DNA of 64,000 bases from Leptasterias polaris (GCA_037783415.1 JAZGTN010000055.1:186001-250000); one strand, 5' to 3'. Positions 23,877 to 36,064 are shown, numbered from the stretch's first letter. The notes: a model not told the origin generated them from the sequence alone. Made by a program: numbers and translations.

Positions 23877-25356
23877 AAATGCATCACTCGCTAAATATTG
23901 ATCTCTTGTTTTATTTTTAACATACGCAAGTTCAACCTTGTCCATTGTTTTAACACAGTCGATATAATGCCGACCATCACCAAGTCCCGATTGGGAGGTC
24001 CCTTTCAACATTAATGGCGTCAAATAAAGAGAAAGGGGGAATTCTCACCAAATATATTTATAACCCAAAGCTTCCAAATCGGTGCACTTGATAAACAATT
24101 TAACTGTACATGCCTATGCAATGCTTTACAAGTCTTACGGGGGAACCCCAAAGACACCTCAGTAGGACCGACGCAGTCATCCTTTTTGTTTTAAACACAC
24201 AGATGCACGAGTCGAAACTGAGACTGGGTCTGGTGTTGTTTTGTTCTACATTCATTCGGACTGTAACTGGAAGCACATAGTGTGAGAAAAAAATGCGTCA
24301 TAATAGAGTGTTCAATATTTCCCCGATTTATTCGCATTTTCTTATCAAAAAAACAAAAATGAATATTCACTTTTTAATATAACTGTACATTAGAGAAAAC
24401 TTTGACAATTTAATTAAATTTTAATGAAATTATTATACAAGTTAGCTCTCAATTATTACAAAATAATGCTTTAATATTGCATACAATTCTTAATGTTGTA
24501 CCATTGCTCCATATTGGTAACGCGGTTAAACAAACAAAAGAATTAATGTGAAGTTTCTTAAAATGTCATCAAAAAATGAACATCTCCAGTAACAAATGAA
24601 ACATTTCATGCACATGATTATTAAATTAAATAGCAAAAACAGAGCTTGCCGTTATAGAAGATTCTTCATAATTTATACATAATAAAAGGGATATCAGCGA
24701 CGAGCTGTTTGTGTTGCCGGTCAATTAAAGCATAAACAGCAATACAGAATGAAGAAATAAATTGGCGATTAAATGTGCGCCGTCAATTCATCTAAGACAC
24801 TAAACGAAAACATATTTCCGAACCAAATGCAACAAAGATTCGGTGAAAAGGTATATTAAGTATTTTTACCAAACGCGCGCGAGGGTTCTTCGTGACAATT
24901 ATTGCAAACAACTCCATAGAGAAAAAAAATACTTATTTAAAAAATCCAACTTAAAGACGCTTTTTCATGACAAAATCAACAGGGCTTGATTTTATAAACC
25001 AGTAAAAGAGAAGAATATGATTGAAGAGTACTGCCGCAAAGATAAATAAAATCATATTTTTATGTAGGCCTATCTCAAAACATCAAATCCATCAGATTTC
25101 AGAGATGTCATTCGATGAATCATGACTTCGGTACCACTCGTGGACTCCAAAGATGCCCGAATGTAACTGATATCACGGATGACAGAAATCTTCAAACATG
25201 TCCACGCTTTGCTTTCTGCGTCAACACTTTGGGTGATCATACTCATATAGTCATAGTAGAGATCGGTGATTTTAGCCAATTGAGTAGACAGGGCGCCCTC
25301 AGCGAAAAACCTAAAGCGTTGTTATTCGCTGTTTGCATGCACGGTCTGCCATATTA

Positions 25357-25507
25357 TGCGTGTGGAGCCTCGACTTCACGCTTCATTTGTACTGTATTCG
25401 TGTATCTGTTTGGATGAAAGTGTCAATTCACATTACAATACTATGACATCACAGAGTTAAATAAAGCTTATACTCACTGCTGTCCCCGTTTCGAGGCTCT
25501 ACACGCA
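25357..25507. mobile_element. Short MITE, family E copy 1
   Basis: It begins TGCGTGTGGAGCCTCGA and ends TCGAGGCTCTACACGCA, an inverted repeat of about 17 bp. A second copy lies at 38969-39111 with the same interior (CTTCATTTGTA, ATCTGTTTGGA, CAGAGTTAAATAA, TTCACTGCTGTCCC). Confidence 0.78.
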
Positions 25508-25638
25508 AATAGGTGGCCGTGTAAAGGGCAAATACACCAGCTTAGCTTAGCTCAGTAGGAAGGCAGGCAAAACATCCACTCGCTGAAAAAGTTTCAAGTT
25601 TGTACCAATAAGAAGGGTGACAACTTAAGGATCCGCTG

Positions 25639-25743
25639 CTAGCAGGAACATTTGGGTTTCTGTTCATCTTTCCATCTAAACTTAGAAGGGTTTCCGTTGG
25701 TATCAGGTGATGTTACTGCTACACTGTTGACTCGTTTCCTTGT
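25639..25743 (-). CDS. Rab-B GTPase, exon 5 (hypervariable tail, prenylation motif)
   Basis: The exon begins after a TTTTGACAG acceptor in phase 0. It encodes a basic, Ser/Pro-rich tail (TRKRVNSVAVTSPDT...) ending KPKCSC and TAG. A CxC terminus is the standard double-geranylgeranylation signal of Rab proteins. With the other four exons it gives a 225-aa protein. Confidence 0.88.
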   Translation of the reverse strand, partial: TRKRVNSVAVTSPDTNGNPSKFRWKDEQKPKCSC

Positions 25744-26042
25744 CTGTCAAAACAAAAATTAATTAGGATTTCAAAACTTTCCGGGCGCGAATTATAAAAC
25801 AATCTAGAATTGTTTGTGGTAACACTACAAATTTGATTTTACTATTAATGTAATTAATAATATCAATTTGTGTTCCGAAGAGATGGCACACAAATAGATG
25901 TTAACACAGAGAGCTATGGAAAAGAGGATGCTCAGACTAACTCTATGCGACATAACAACATAAGGCTATATTTAACATATGTTAATTTTGCATCGGGGAT
26001 ATAGAATATAGTTTGTGTTTTTTACACTTACACCAATGTGTC

Positions 26043-26631
26043 TTAAAGGCCCTGTACACTATAGATAGGTTGCAGTGTGACGTAAGTCGGCCATCTTTAC
26101 GGGCAGTTTGGAACACACAGTCATGCGTTTCGCGTGAGAACGGCGTGCAACACGCGCACATTTCACAAAACTCATTGCATGATTGGTTAGTGAACGACGC
26201 GGCTGCGTTAATAATTTGAGCGCTTGACGCGCCTGCATGCCAAAATGCAATTTGCCCGTAAAGATGGCGTCTACTGGGAACTATCTATTGGTAAGATCGA
26301 AAAACACAAATGTTCACAGATTCACACATAACTTACATGATTTAAAGTAAGTAATGGTAGAAAGGGTTCCTTAAAATATTTCTGCCTGAAATGCTATCGT
26401 TTCTGAGAAATGAGTAAAATAATAGTTTTTATCGCGCGCGATAATAAACTCGATGTTTGAAAAACAGAAAACACATAAGGTCTTTTTTCACTATTTTCTC
26501 GTGACCTCGATGACCAATTGAGCTCAAATTTTCACAGGTTTGTTATTTCATGTATGTGGTTGATTACACAAAACATGAACAATGTCTGTGATTATTTTGT
26601 CAGCTCTGCCAATCCTGTATTATACCTTTAA
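26043..26631. mobile_element. MITE family A copy 1 (with nested insertion)
   Basis: It begins TTAAAGGCCCTGTACACTAT and ends CCTGTATTATACCTTTAA. The interior has the palindrome TATCGCGCGCGATA near 26433. Copies at 36065-36427 and, inverted, at 45069-45431 lack the insertion at 26062-26285. TTAA is present at both ends of all three copies. Confidence 0.85.
26062..26285. mobile_element. Nested MITE inside family A copy 1
   Basis: Relative to the empty site CACTATTGG in the two other copies, 224 bp are inserted, with TA as the likely duplication. The ends are TAGATAGG and AACTATC. A perfect internal inverted repeat, GCCATCTTTACGGGCA, lies at 26090-26105 and 26253-26268. Confidence 0.82.
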
Positions 26632-26698
26632 GCACTGTATACTCAGCACTTACCCAAGTTCTGTGAAAAAAAAACATATGGCTAAAAACTAATATCAA

Positions 26699-26970
26699 AG
26701 ACATAGTGGAAAAGATCAAGGAAATTAAATGGAGATGGGCAAGACACTTATCAAGAAGGTGCAAAAAGGTGGACCAAGAGACTAACCAAATGGGAGCCTA
26801 GAAATGGAAAAAGAAGAAGAGGAAGACAGAAGACAAGATGGAGAAACTATGTCCAGACAAACAAAATCACAACAACTTGGAGCAGAATAACAAGAAGGGA
26901 AGAGAATGGAAATTGCTTTGGGAGAGCTTCATCCAACAGTGGACAAACAATTCAATTCAACTCGAACATT
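26699..26970 (+). pseudogene. Decayed RTE-like LINE C-terminal fragment
   Basis: Across two or three frames the sequence reads IKEIKWRWARHLSRR, then WTKRLTKWEPRNGKRRRGRQ and KTRW, then ESFIQQWTNNS. These are the familiar blocks after the reverse transcriptase in RTE/craniate-type LINEs (KW-W-GH--R, T--L--W-PR-GKR-RGR--TRW). The frameshifts show it is inactive. It lies in intron 4 of Rab-B, opposite in orientation. Confidence 0.78.
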
Positions 26971-27410
26971 TATTTCCATGTTGCAAAATATACATTCAAT
27001 TAATATTAAGAAGGTCTATTGAACAGAGATGTACAGAGAACTTCTAGACTAATAATTATAAAAGACACAATGAAGCAGAGGCAAATTATAGAGGCATATT
27101 CAGAAGACAAAGTCTTGTATAGAAATGCCTTATACAACAAAAGACTGGATTTCTGAACGGAACTTTGATTACAACAAAACATACAGACAGGGACGAAACA
27201 GGACAAACAAACAAACGCTACCAAACGAGCTAGGACGGAACAAGAAGGGAAAACACAACTAAGGATGAAAAGAGAAGAAGCTACTCAAGATAATTTAAGA
27301 CAAGATGTTTTGTGTAACAGTTCTTAAAACAACCCACAGATGACCCTGACTTAATGTTGCCATCAATACCATTCCAAAGCCTTATGAAGATGATGATGGT
27401 GAAGACTCAC

Positions 27411-27521
27411 CTCTGTGATTTTATTTGCAAGAAGGTAGGCCATCGCCTCAAAGGCATCCGATATATTCGTGTTATCTTGGGCACTGGTCTCAAAGAATTT
27501 CAATCCATGATGTCTCGCAAA
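27411..27521 (-). CDS. Rab-B GTPase, exon 4 (G5 motif)
   Basis: Phase 0 at both ends. It encodes FARHHGLKFFETSAQDNTNI and continues SDAFEAMAYLLANKITE. ETSAQ is the G5 box, where Gln replaces the usual Lys. The exon matches in position the exons at 43319-43423 and 63378-63479. Confidence 0.92.
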
Positions 27522-28419
27522 CTAAATATAATCACAGAGAACATTATTTTGAAACAAATATTTTTTTTCATCTTTTCAAATTAATATTTACGGTCATTTC
27601 TTTCTGTGTTTCCCAGTCTGGTCCATAAACTGTCCAATGGAAATGTTGTCTTGATTTTTCAAAAACAAGTCCCTTTTTTGCAGTTGACTCCTAAAACTGC
27701 ACTGCAATCAACTTTTGTTTTTCTATAATTGTTTTTATATTTTCAAACACAAAAGATTGAAATTTGTAACACTATTTATTTCACAATTTTGGATTTTATT
27801 GTATATCTACCGAATTCTTTATTGTTTTTCAACCTTTATAGTCTGCAATATTTATCAAGCTGTGTCGGTACTGGTTTTCAATGGACCATCAGTTCGAATG
27901 AGCGCCCTCTAGTGGCATATTGCAGCTCGCACCGCTCATAATTATTGGCGAATAGCGCCATAAACAAACAAAACAATATTACATCACAAACGCCAACCTA
28001 CATCTTCACAAATCTGTCCAACACATACTACTAACTTATCAGAAAAAACGAAAACAGCACGTGACTTGTTCCAAGTTTACCTTCAAGTTTAAAACCAAAA
28101 GTTCATTGTGTAATATTTCAAGACATTTGGCAATAACTGTAAATCGACTCGCCTATAAACCGGAATAACTATTCCAGTTTCACAACGTCGATATTATATT
28201 TAGCCGAGTCAAGAAAAGTCATCTGCAGAAGTGAAACTTGATTCTTATTACTATTATTCCTAACTTCCGCGTGCAATGCCTTGACATTGACAAACTTGAG
28301 TGGCCACATTCTGCACTAGACTTGACCCACGACTACTACTTAATGTAAACAAATCGTGCCGTGCAATCCTGCAGACCATAATGATTAACATCAATCATCG
28401 TACGCCTTGCCAGAACCGA

Positions 28420-28632
28420 CTTGTGCCAAGTTTAATTCTGCACCACCTTAAATTACTGACTTATGTTAAAGGGGGCTTTAGAATTGAACCAAGTCTAAAT
28501 CTGCACCCCTTCAAATATTGACTTTGACTTCTGTTAAAGGGGCATTAGACTTGTGCCAAGTCTAAATCTGCACCACCTTCAATTACTGACTTATGTTAAA
28601 GGGGCTTGAGATTTGAGCCAAGTCTAAATCTA
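28420..28632 (+). repeat. Three tandem units of about 68-73 bp
   Basis: Each unit has CCAAGT(C/T)TAA-TCTGCACC, CTTCAA-ATTGACTT-TGTTAAAGGGGC and TTAGA-TTG-(G/A)CCAAGTCTAAATCTG. The units differ by a few indels. The array lies in intron 3 of Rab-B. Confidence 0.85.
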
Positions 28633-28823
28633 TATTTAGAGTTTTTATTTTTAAATCCTTGTTTATTGTTTCTTGTACAATTGTGTATCTGCCTTTTGTA
28701 AGTATTTATCTTTTTGATACTTGAAGTGTTTTAAAACTAGTGCGAGCAATTTAATTTCTTCCTTTTTGGAGAGCAATACAGTTTCTTATACCTTATGAAA
28801 GAAAATGATGAATCGACTCTTAC

Positions 28824-28913
28824 CTCTTCGCCAGCTGCATAGGAGACCACACGCTGCTCAACCGTGTCGCATTTGTTTCCCAACAGAATGATGTCCACAT
28901 CCTCAGGGGCGTA
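28824..28913 (-). CDS. Rab-B GTPase, exon 3 (G4 motif)
   Basis: This 90-bp exon (phase 0 to 0) encodes YAPEDVDIILLGNKCDTVEQ and RVVSYAAGEE. GNKCD is the guanine-specificity G4 box. Length and boundaries are identical to 44343-44432 and to the visible Rab10-like exon 63897-63986. Confidence 0.93.
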
Positions 28914-29331
28914 CTAAGATCGATAAGAGGGAAATAAAACTTGTTTCATCTTTAACACATTCTTAGAAATAAAACAAAACTTCAATGGATTTCTCTCTCT
29001 CTAGAAACAAAGTGAATGTTTGACTTTTTATATTTCGCATACATATATTGTTTCTCTACACCCGCAATGATTCCAGCCAAATGTAGGGTAAACTCACAGA
29101 GATGACAAGCAGCCTTAAGAAAAGAAGAAGAAAAAATTATCAATCTGGAGGTTTTCTGGAAACATTGTTTTCATTCCAAGAAATACCACAAGGCAAGTAT
29201 TTGTATAAAATTGTATTCAAGTATTATTATATATAAAATCAAAAATCCACCCCCCAAAAAACATCTCAGAATTTACCCCTAACTGGGTCCATTGTCGCCT
29301 GACCAATTTCTGAGTCAACCTGACCCAGATT

Positions 29332-29400
29332 TGGATCAGGCACCCTCGGAACTGGGATCAGGCACCCTCGAACCTGGGATCAGGCACCCTCGGAACTGGA
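29332..29400 (+). repeat. Three tandem 23-bp units
   Basis: GGATCAGGCACCCTCG(G)AACTG is repeated three times. The flanks are related CTGGGTC/GACCCAG segments. Confidence 0.88.
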
Positions 29401-29992
29401 ATCCGGGTCAAGTCTGACCCGGCAGTTGCTCCATGTTGCTCCATGTTTTGACAATGTCAACTGAACCACATTGACTTTTTTTTTTCTCTCTTGCAATTTA
29501 TGGCACCAACGTATTTATATTTTATATTTATCTATATTTTATATTCATTTCATTTCTCGTGCAGATAAAAAAGTACGATAATGCACATTCAATTTGGTAA
29601 AAACATTAAAAGATACAGCAAGGAGCAATTAAAATACAGAGGAAGGAAAGAGAAACAGCTGGAGCCCGAAGGATTGCCTAAAAGAAACAAAGTTCCTTTC
29701 TAGAGGCTCTCCTCTCCAGCTGGTCCTAAAGAGAACAACAATAAATTGAAATATATAAAAATATGTATATAATATACAAACAGCAATAAACATTATTACA
29801 AAAAAAATACGCATTTAAATACACACACAATTAAGGTCATACAAGATTGGTTAAAACATAAATGAAAAATTTCTTTAAAATGGGATGATAAGGGAAGTAA
29901 ATTGAAAAAACAAAAACAAACAGAGAATGATTATATACAAAGGCTAAAAAGCTTGAGTAATGCGTGGTATTCCAACTCAAACTTGACCCTAC

Positions 29993-30192
29993 CGTTTTGA
30001 TATCTGAGAGCCAACCGTTTAGACCGTCTAAAGTCCTCCCCTCTGTGACGTCATAGACGAGCATGACACCAGCAGCTCCGCGGTAGTACGCTTGCGTCAT
30101 GGATCGAAATCTCTCCTGTCCAGAGGTATCCCATAATTGCATCTTGATCAATCGGTCTTGAACTTGAACGCATCGAATCTTGAAATCCAAAC
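29993..30192 (-). CDS. Rab-B GTPase, exon 2 (switch I-II, G3 motif)
   Basis: The exon begins in phase 1 after CCAACCGCAG and ends in phase 0 at GTAGGG. It encodes LDFKIRCVQVQDRLIKMQLW, DTSGQERFRSMTQAYYRGAA and GVMLVYDVTEGRTL. WDTSGQE is the G3 box with the catalytic Gln kept and Ala changed to Ser. FRSMTQAYYRGA and LVYDVT are Rab signature segments in switch II and beta-5. Confidence 0.93.
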
Positions 30193-31255
30193 CTGCGGTT
30201 GGAGTGATAACCACATAGAAGCTCGTGAAGGCAAAGTATACCTTTGGTTTTTGGAACCTTTCGATTGTTTTAATCCTATGGCCTAAATGTAGGAATAAAA
30301 CTAACCTGTGAAAATTTCACTTCAGAAAGTGGTCGCGTTTTTGAGATATCGCCGAAAAACCGACTATTATAAACACACACCAACGAGCATTAAACATGTA
30401 GGTCAAATCTTGCTCTATTGTCAAACCAGCATGTGAAAGCAGTCGTAACTTATTTGACCCGTAAAAGAATCAGCATGTTATCTTCTGTCTGACATTGACA
30501 GGTCCAGAAACAGGACTGTCAGTGATAGATGAGTTTGGGTCACAATTGATTTCTGATCTAGGTCAAACAAAGTAAAGAATCAAACGGTGATGTACTATTT
30601 TGCAGCTGCATAAAGTGAACTAATGACAAGCGCGTGTCTAGCAATTTGTTTAAACGGAAGGGGTGGTTTCAATGGTTGTTTTAAAGAAGTGTGTGTTTTT
30701 GTTGTGTTTTTTAACGTAGTCATGATTTAGGTTAAAACTACTTCAGAAGGAAATCAGGTCAAAGGGTTCAGTAAATTCCTGAATTCACCGAGACAAGCAA
30801 AACTTTACCAAACTTGTGTACTGTTGACATTGTCAATTGATCTTCCACCGATACCGGTTACAGTTGATGTTTGTTTAACAGTAGAAGTTAGCCAAGACAA
30901 CAAAGTCACCGGGTTCAATGACAAAAACAAAATGGGTGAAAAAACGGCGTGAATCTGATTCCCTACAGAGGAAAAAGGCCGACGGTTTTTACTTTCCTGT
31001 GTTCTAGAACTCCATGTTTGCCATGTGCCAATGTGTGTGTGTTTTGTCCGTTGTGTGGGTTTTCATGCTCTCACTTTCGGTACCTTATGGAGACCAAGGA
31101 CAAAACAAAAAAGGGAAAACAAAAGGTCTGCACATGGAATTTCTAAAGACCGCGGTGCTCCACAAGGAATTTTTGTACAAAGTCTATGGGAAACTGTTAA
31201 GTGCAGGGACAAAAGAAAGAACACAAGGATGCATACTTGAGAAGGTGTGTCCCAT

Positions 31256-31484
31256 TATTATGAGTTTTCATGTCTCATGTATGTGTTTTTATGACCCATG
31301 TGTGTTTTCATGTCTCATGTCCCATGTGTGTTTTCATGTATTATGTCCCATGTGTGTTTTCATGTATTATGTCCCATGTGTGTTTTCATGTCCCGTGTGT
31401 GTTTTCATGTCCCATGTATGTTTTCATGTCCCATGTGTGTCTTCATGCCCCATGTTAGTTGTTATGTCCCAAGTGTGTTATGAC
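31256..31484 (+). repeat. Minisatellite of about 22-bp units (TTTTCATGT..CCCATGTGTG)
   Basis: About ten units of CCCATGTGTGTTTTCATGT, some with an added ATTATGT or CTCATGT, run in tandem. All three forward frames are open across it because the unit has no stops, so the Cys/Phe/Met-rich frames here are not evidence of genes. Confidence 0.92.
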
Positions 31485-31726
31485 AATGTAGCGAATTGAA
31501 ACTCTAGAAATGACCACTTATTTGAAGAATCCATGCCTCGTGAATTATCTCAAGTATCATAACAAAATTGTCTCATAATCATTATAGCAAATCGACTTAC
31601 TGGTTATTGTAATTATGATATTGTGTGTATTTGTGTGGAGACAACGGTTACAGCTGTTGCTAACGATCTCTACACAATTCATTCAAAACACTTTTTGTTC
31701 AGCTTTTTGGGTGGGTTCGAGTTGGC

Positions 31727-31897
31727 AGCTTGTGCATTGAGCCTACTTGGTAATACAACTGTCCTTACAGGAACGTGTTTTTCTACCTGGAGTGGTGCAT
31801 TCCACAATATATCAACAATAATTGTATTATCGGCTCAATGCACAAGCTTGCTCAGGGACCCATAACCTTACAAGCCTTGCTTCTTTATGGGTCCCTC
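31727..31897. repeat. Two adjacent inverted repeats
   Basis: AGCTTGTGCATTGAGCC (31727-31743) is exactly inverted at 31832-31848. Directly after it, GGGACCCATAA and TTATGGGTCCC form a second hairpin (31855-31897). A LINE-like 3' end with AATAAAC and three TGAAC units follows, ending near 32036. Confidence 0.7.
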
Positions 31898-32250
31898 CAC
31901 AGTTTCATTAACTCCCATGCTTACTCTCTATTTAATTAAATCTTACCAAATAATTAATTTAACTCTTAATTTCCCATTTATATTGTCTTTGATTTGATTT
32001 TGATACTGTGGAAAATAAACTGAACTGAACTGAACCAAGCTAACCGCTGGTTTTACAATGACTAGAAGAAGTTTTGTCAATAATAATTTATTTGTGCAAT
32101 TCCTAACAATAGACGTCAAACCAATGTTTGTTTTGAGAGAGATTGGCTGTTGCCAGCTTGGCGTTTATAAAGGGCCTACTCTTGTGGGAGTTTTGCCTAG
32201 TTCACTTGTTGGGAATATCGTTAACAACAAATACCAACAACAACACTTAC

Positions 32251-32422
32251 CTAGAGTTGCCTTGCATTTACAAGGGAACTCCCCGTCAACAAAGCGTTTA
32301 AGAATACACGTCTTGCCGACGCTTGACCCACCCACTAGTAGAATCTTATACGGGTGGTCCTTCTGGGGTAGCCCCGTGTCTGCGTCGGGCCGTAGATGTC
32401 TCGTCACCACTCCGTTCATCAT
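32251..32422 (-). CDS. Rab-B GTPase, exon 1 (P-loop)
   Basis: The likely start is the ATG at 32422 (MMNGVVTRHL), giving 225 aa in total, normal for a Rab. The P-loop GGSSVGKT follows ILLV, then FVDGEFPCKCKATLG. The Thr before LG is the G2 switch I residue. The exon ends in phase 1 at GTAAGT. A possible acceptor (TATTATTACAG) lies 4 bp before the ATG, so a 5' UTR exon or an upstream coding exon cannot be excluded. The paralogue assignment is uncertain: intron positions match the Rab10-like gene but the sequence is divergent. Expected role is a prenylated vesicle-traffic switch. Confidence 0.82.
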
Positions 32423-32737
32423 CACTGTAATAATATGAGACAAATCGATCAATAGGATGTCTTGATGCGACCTGCTTGTCACTCTCGTCTGGTAGCACTA
32501 TAAGGGTGGGAGATTCATTGTTAGTTAGGAGTAGTTTCTCAAGTGAAACCATTAGATAGGGGATAAAAGAAAAGCATGCCTTTCGTACAAAGTGGGGTTA
32601 AATAACGGGTAAATATCATAAAGGTCATCTTCAGGTTTTACTGTGATTGTTATATAACCAAAACAAACAAGGACTGATAGTGTTAGTTGTAGGAGACTGT
32701 TGTACTGGCTTATAAGGAAGTCACTTCATGCTATCAT

Positions 32738-32908
32738 TAAATTATGCATATGACGTCATTTGAGTAGGGCGCCCTCGCCTAGAGGTCAAAAGGAAGATGT
32801 TCATTGGCCAGTCATGTGCGCCGCTCGTACAAATCAGCGCGTTTCCATTGTTTCATCATCAGTTTACCTCTAAGATGGCGGCTGGATGACGTCAATGCAT
32901 AAGGTCTA
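32738..32908. mobile_element. MITE family D copy 1
   Basis: Its ends are ATTATGCATATGACGTCATT and GACGTCAATGCATAAGGTCTA. The interior has GGGCGCCCTCGCCTAGAGGTC, the related TTTACCTCTAAGATGGCGGC, and GCGCGTTTCCATTGTTTCAT. A near copy in opposite orientation is at 45951-46123, with diverged ones at 35432 and 39894. Confidence 0.83.
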
Positions 32909-32932
32909 TTATTGTTGTTCGGCAGCGACCAG

Positions 32933-33118
32933 GGCCCAATTTTATAAAGCTGCTTCAGAAAATATCGCTTAACACTTTTCTGCTACGCAGAAGTGAGCAG
33001 GATACCAGACACAAGTTGTACATGTGACATGGTAGTTTGGCTGGTAATCTTATCCTGGTATAAGCAACATTTTGTTGTGCTAAGTTACTTTTGTGCTTCA
33101 GGAGCTCTTTGAAAATTA
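32933..33118. mobile_element. MITE family C, diverged copy
   Basis: It starts GGGCCCAATTTTATAAAGCT and has GCTTAAC and GTGCTAAGT modules typical of the family at 51499 and 60750. A fragment of family A sequence follows at 33118-33200. From 33200 to 34787 nothing could be identified. Confidence 0.5.
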
Positions 33119-34787
33119 GCACAGGTTTGTTATTTCATGTATAGGCCTATTAATGATCACATCAAACATTAACAATGTCTGCGACTTTTGATTAATTTTT
33201 TATGGATATCTATGTGACATTACCCATGGTGTAAATGTTGACACCCCAGTTTTTGCAGTGTACTTTCTGCATAGTGTCAACGACGCAGGATTCCAAAGTC
33301 ACAAATATGCCCTTTTCTCATAATGGTGAATGACACATTTTAAAGCCATAAATGTGTATGTTGGGATGGTGCATCATGGTCTTACGTCATGCGCGAAGTG
33401 ACTGCTTTATACCACAGTCGATAACTGATTAGCAGAATCAGCTTCCCACTTTGGTTTAATCTATCAAGATAACTATCAAGAATTTTTATTTCCCAAGGAT
33501 GAAATTGCAACAACAACAAATAAGCTATATGTTACCGAAAGTGTCGATACCGCTCCATCAATCAGCACAATTCAAAATAAGTCATAAGTATAAAAACTAT
33601 GCAAAGAGATGTAAACATCTTGTTCGGCCTAAAATGTCGTATTTTAATCTTAAGGTTCATGCTGGGGCACACGGTCAAAACTCGAGTCATCGCACCAATC
33701 AATGCCTTCGTGACATAGTATGTTTACAAACGTCAGTGGTCACTGCCAACGATTGAAACACGTCATAGACGAAAAGTTACTGGGGGGATGGTGTGTAGAC
33801 TCAAAACAGCACATTATATTGTCATAAACTATATACCGGTAGGTGGAAATCGTGCTGTTTTTTCTAGCCTCCCTGTACAGCCAGCACATGTCAAAGTGGC
33901 ACTTAAAGTCTACTTGTTGGATGCAGGAGTACCTACAAATTGCGTCTCTCAAGCACGGACAAATTCACCAATACTCCGAGAAATTACGATATACTGACTT
34001 GATCAAGACAAACGTACCTTTACCAGCATACACTCCGTTTGTGCTCGTAACCCGTTGGACGCTTGAGAGGTGATTACACCCAACTTCACAAACCTCACGA
34101 GGATTGGACAGACCCAACGCATAGGCGCGTTTCAAACGATTGTAGTTATACATCACAATTTAGTCCCACAGCTTGGAAAACATCTAAAGGTTGTAGCGTA
34201 TAATTATAAAATAACCCCCCTGAGTCAACACCTGACGAGGACTGGATTTGTCTGCGTCGAAACGTTGAAACCAAACCAACCAGCTTCAGTACTATACCAC
34301 CTTATTTTAACGGTGGTGGCCAAAACGGTACCAGTGTAGTTTAGGCCAATCTCACTCCATCATTCAAAACATCAAATCCACGAAGAACCTCTTGAATCAT
34401 CATCATGGTGGTCATCTTGACAACATAAACTGTGCAGTAGATCATCGCAGTCAAAGGGTACATACTCCAAGATCACGCTATGGGCTTCTTTCCTCTGAGT
34501 GTTCCATGACAGCAAATGCATGCTTGAGTAATCAAACTACACTAGAGCTCATATATAAATCCTTCTGCGCGCCATTTATTTAGTTTACCTACAGGTGAGG
34601 TCAGCCCATTTTCTCTACGGTGGCACGAATCTAGTGTTAAAGTCTGCCCAGTATAGTAATCTATGGGTCTTCTACGAATCGGTGCCCTCGTTCCTTTGAT
34701 CCCTCACAAATACGATGAAAACAAAATTGGATAACAAAAACGACTGCATATACGCTCTGTGAATCTAATGGCTAACCTACCAAAAAT

Positions 34788-35430
34788 TGAAAAGAAAAAT
34801 GAGGTTTAGTTGTCTGAATATATATTTGGTTTGTTTTCAAGAGGCTGTAATAAAGTGTAAGACTTTTTAAAAAAATTGAGTATTTTGTTTTTTATATTAA
34901 TTTTGTTTAAGCATTGGTTGCTAATGGATTCGAGCTTGTGTACCCGTATGGGCGCACCACACCAAATAAGCCAGAATTCATGCGCCAAGCTACTTATCAT
35001 AATTTGTAAACCCACAACTTATTTTTAATTACAACGTTTTGGGGGTCATGCAATTAATAGATTGTGTAAATATAATAATCTATCACAACCCGGGGGTTCG
35101 GTGCTTCAACTTTTGAGGAGACTGGGTAAATTTAGGCGTTAAAGTTGGCCCTATTTGACCGGGAAAGTGGAGAAGTGCTTCACGAAAACTGGCAGCAAGT
35201 CGGTTTTGGAAAACAAAACAAAATCGTGTTTTTTTCTTCTGGGGTAGTTAGCAAAAATTCCAAACGGCTGACCTGCTAAAAATTGAAACGAATTCTGAAG
35301 TTCAGTCGTCCGAAAATATGTTTGATTGGTTTTCAAGAGGCTGAGAGACTTACACGATTTTTTGAGTATTTTTGAATATTTATCATTAGCATTGGTTCCT
35401 ATGGGAGTTTATTTAGTGTGGTGCGCCCGT
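34788..35430 (+). repeat. Dispersed repeat family G, copy 1
   Basis: The segment includes TTGGTTTGTTTTCAAGAGGCTG twice (near 34828 and 35324), ACAACTTATTTTTAATTA, AACGTTTTGGGGGTCATGCA and AAATTCCAAACGGCTGACCTG. The same order appears in reverse orientation at 43590-44100. No coding frame is evident. Confidence 0.75.
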
Positions 35431-35431
35431 A

Positions 35432-35602
35432 TGCACACGTCATCATTTTAGTAGGCCGCCCTCAGCTGGCGAGGTCAAGGAAGATAGTTCTGGCCGTCCT
35501 GTGCGCCGCGCGTACATTGTGCGTTTTCCATTGTTCATAATTATCATTAATTTAACCACCACGATGGCAGAGTGATGACGCAATGCCTAAGGTTCATGAA
35601 GG
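35432..35602. mobile_element. MITE family D, diverged copy
   Basis: It retains ACGTCATCATTTTAGTAGG, CGCCCTCAGCTGGCGAGGTC, CTGTGCGCCGCGCGTAC and GATGACGCAATGCCTAAGGT in the family order. Confidence 0.7.
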
Positions 35603-36064
35603 TGGTTCTCCTTTTATGGTCTCACTCAATGAGTATCACCAGAGCAAAGACCTTTAGTCCCAAAAATGATATAGGTTATTCACCGATCAAAAGGAGGCTA
35701 TATATTATAATTTTTAAAAGCCAAGAAAGAAAACACGTGGACGAAGAGATTTACTCCGTGGAGACTAATAATGTGCCCTTGTCAGATTGTGTCACACGTG
35801 CTTTACACGGTCTTTTTTTCTTTTTGACTTACTAAGTTGTGTGAAGTAACCACACTCATCTCATGGACATCTTCATTCTTTTTGAGTTAATGACTAGTAT
35901 GGGATAAACCGGTTCCCAAAACCATAAATACCAGCCCAATTTTGTCTGCAGACTCTGCATGCTATGTCAATCACTCATAGTCCCGAACCCGCAAATAATA
36001 AGCTGACTGCAAGCAAGAATTCAGAGACCGCAAACATAGTGTTCTATAATCATGATGGTTTGCT

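Noticed and set aside
29837..30214. A 125-codon minus-strand frame as a single-exon Rab protein
   Set aside because: Only 29993-30192 is coding. Beyond the GTAGGG donor and before the CCGCAG acceptor the translation loses Rab similarity.
31014..31499. Open frames rich in Cys/Phe/Met (up to 161 codons)
   Set aside because: They translate a 22-bp minisatellite; all forward frames are open and none resembles a protein.
34070..34339. 89-codon plus-strand frame with a CVETL-like end
   Set aside because: The phrase resembles tails seen in some retroelements, but there is no second conserved block to support a family.
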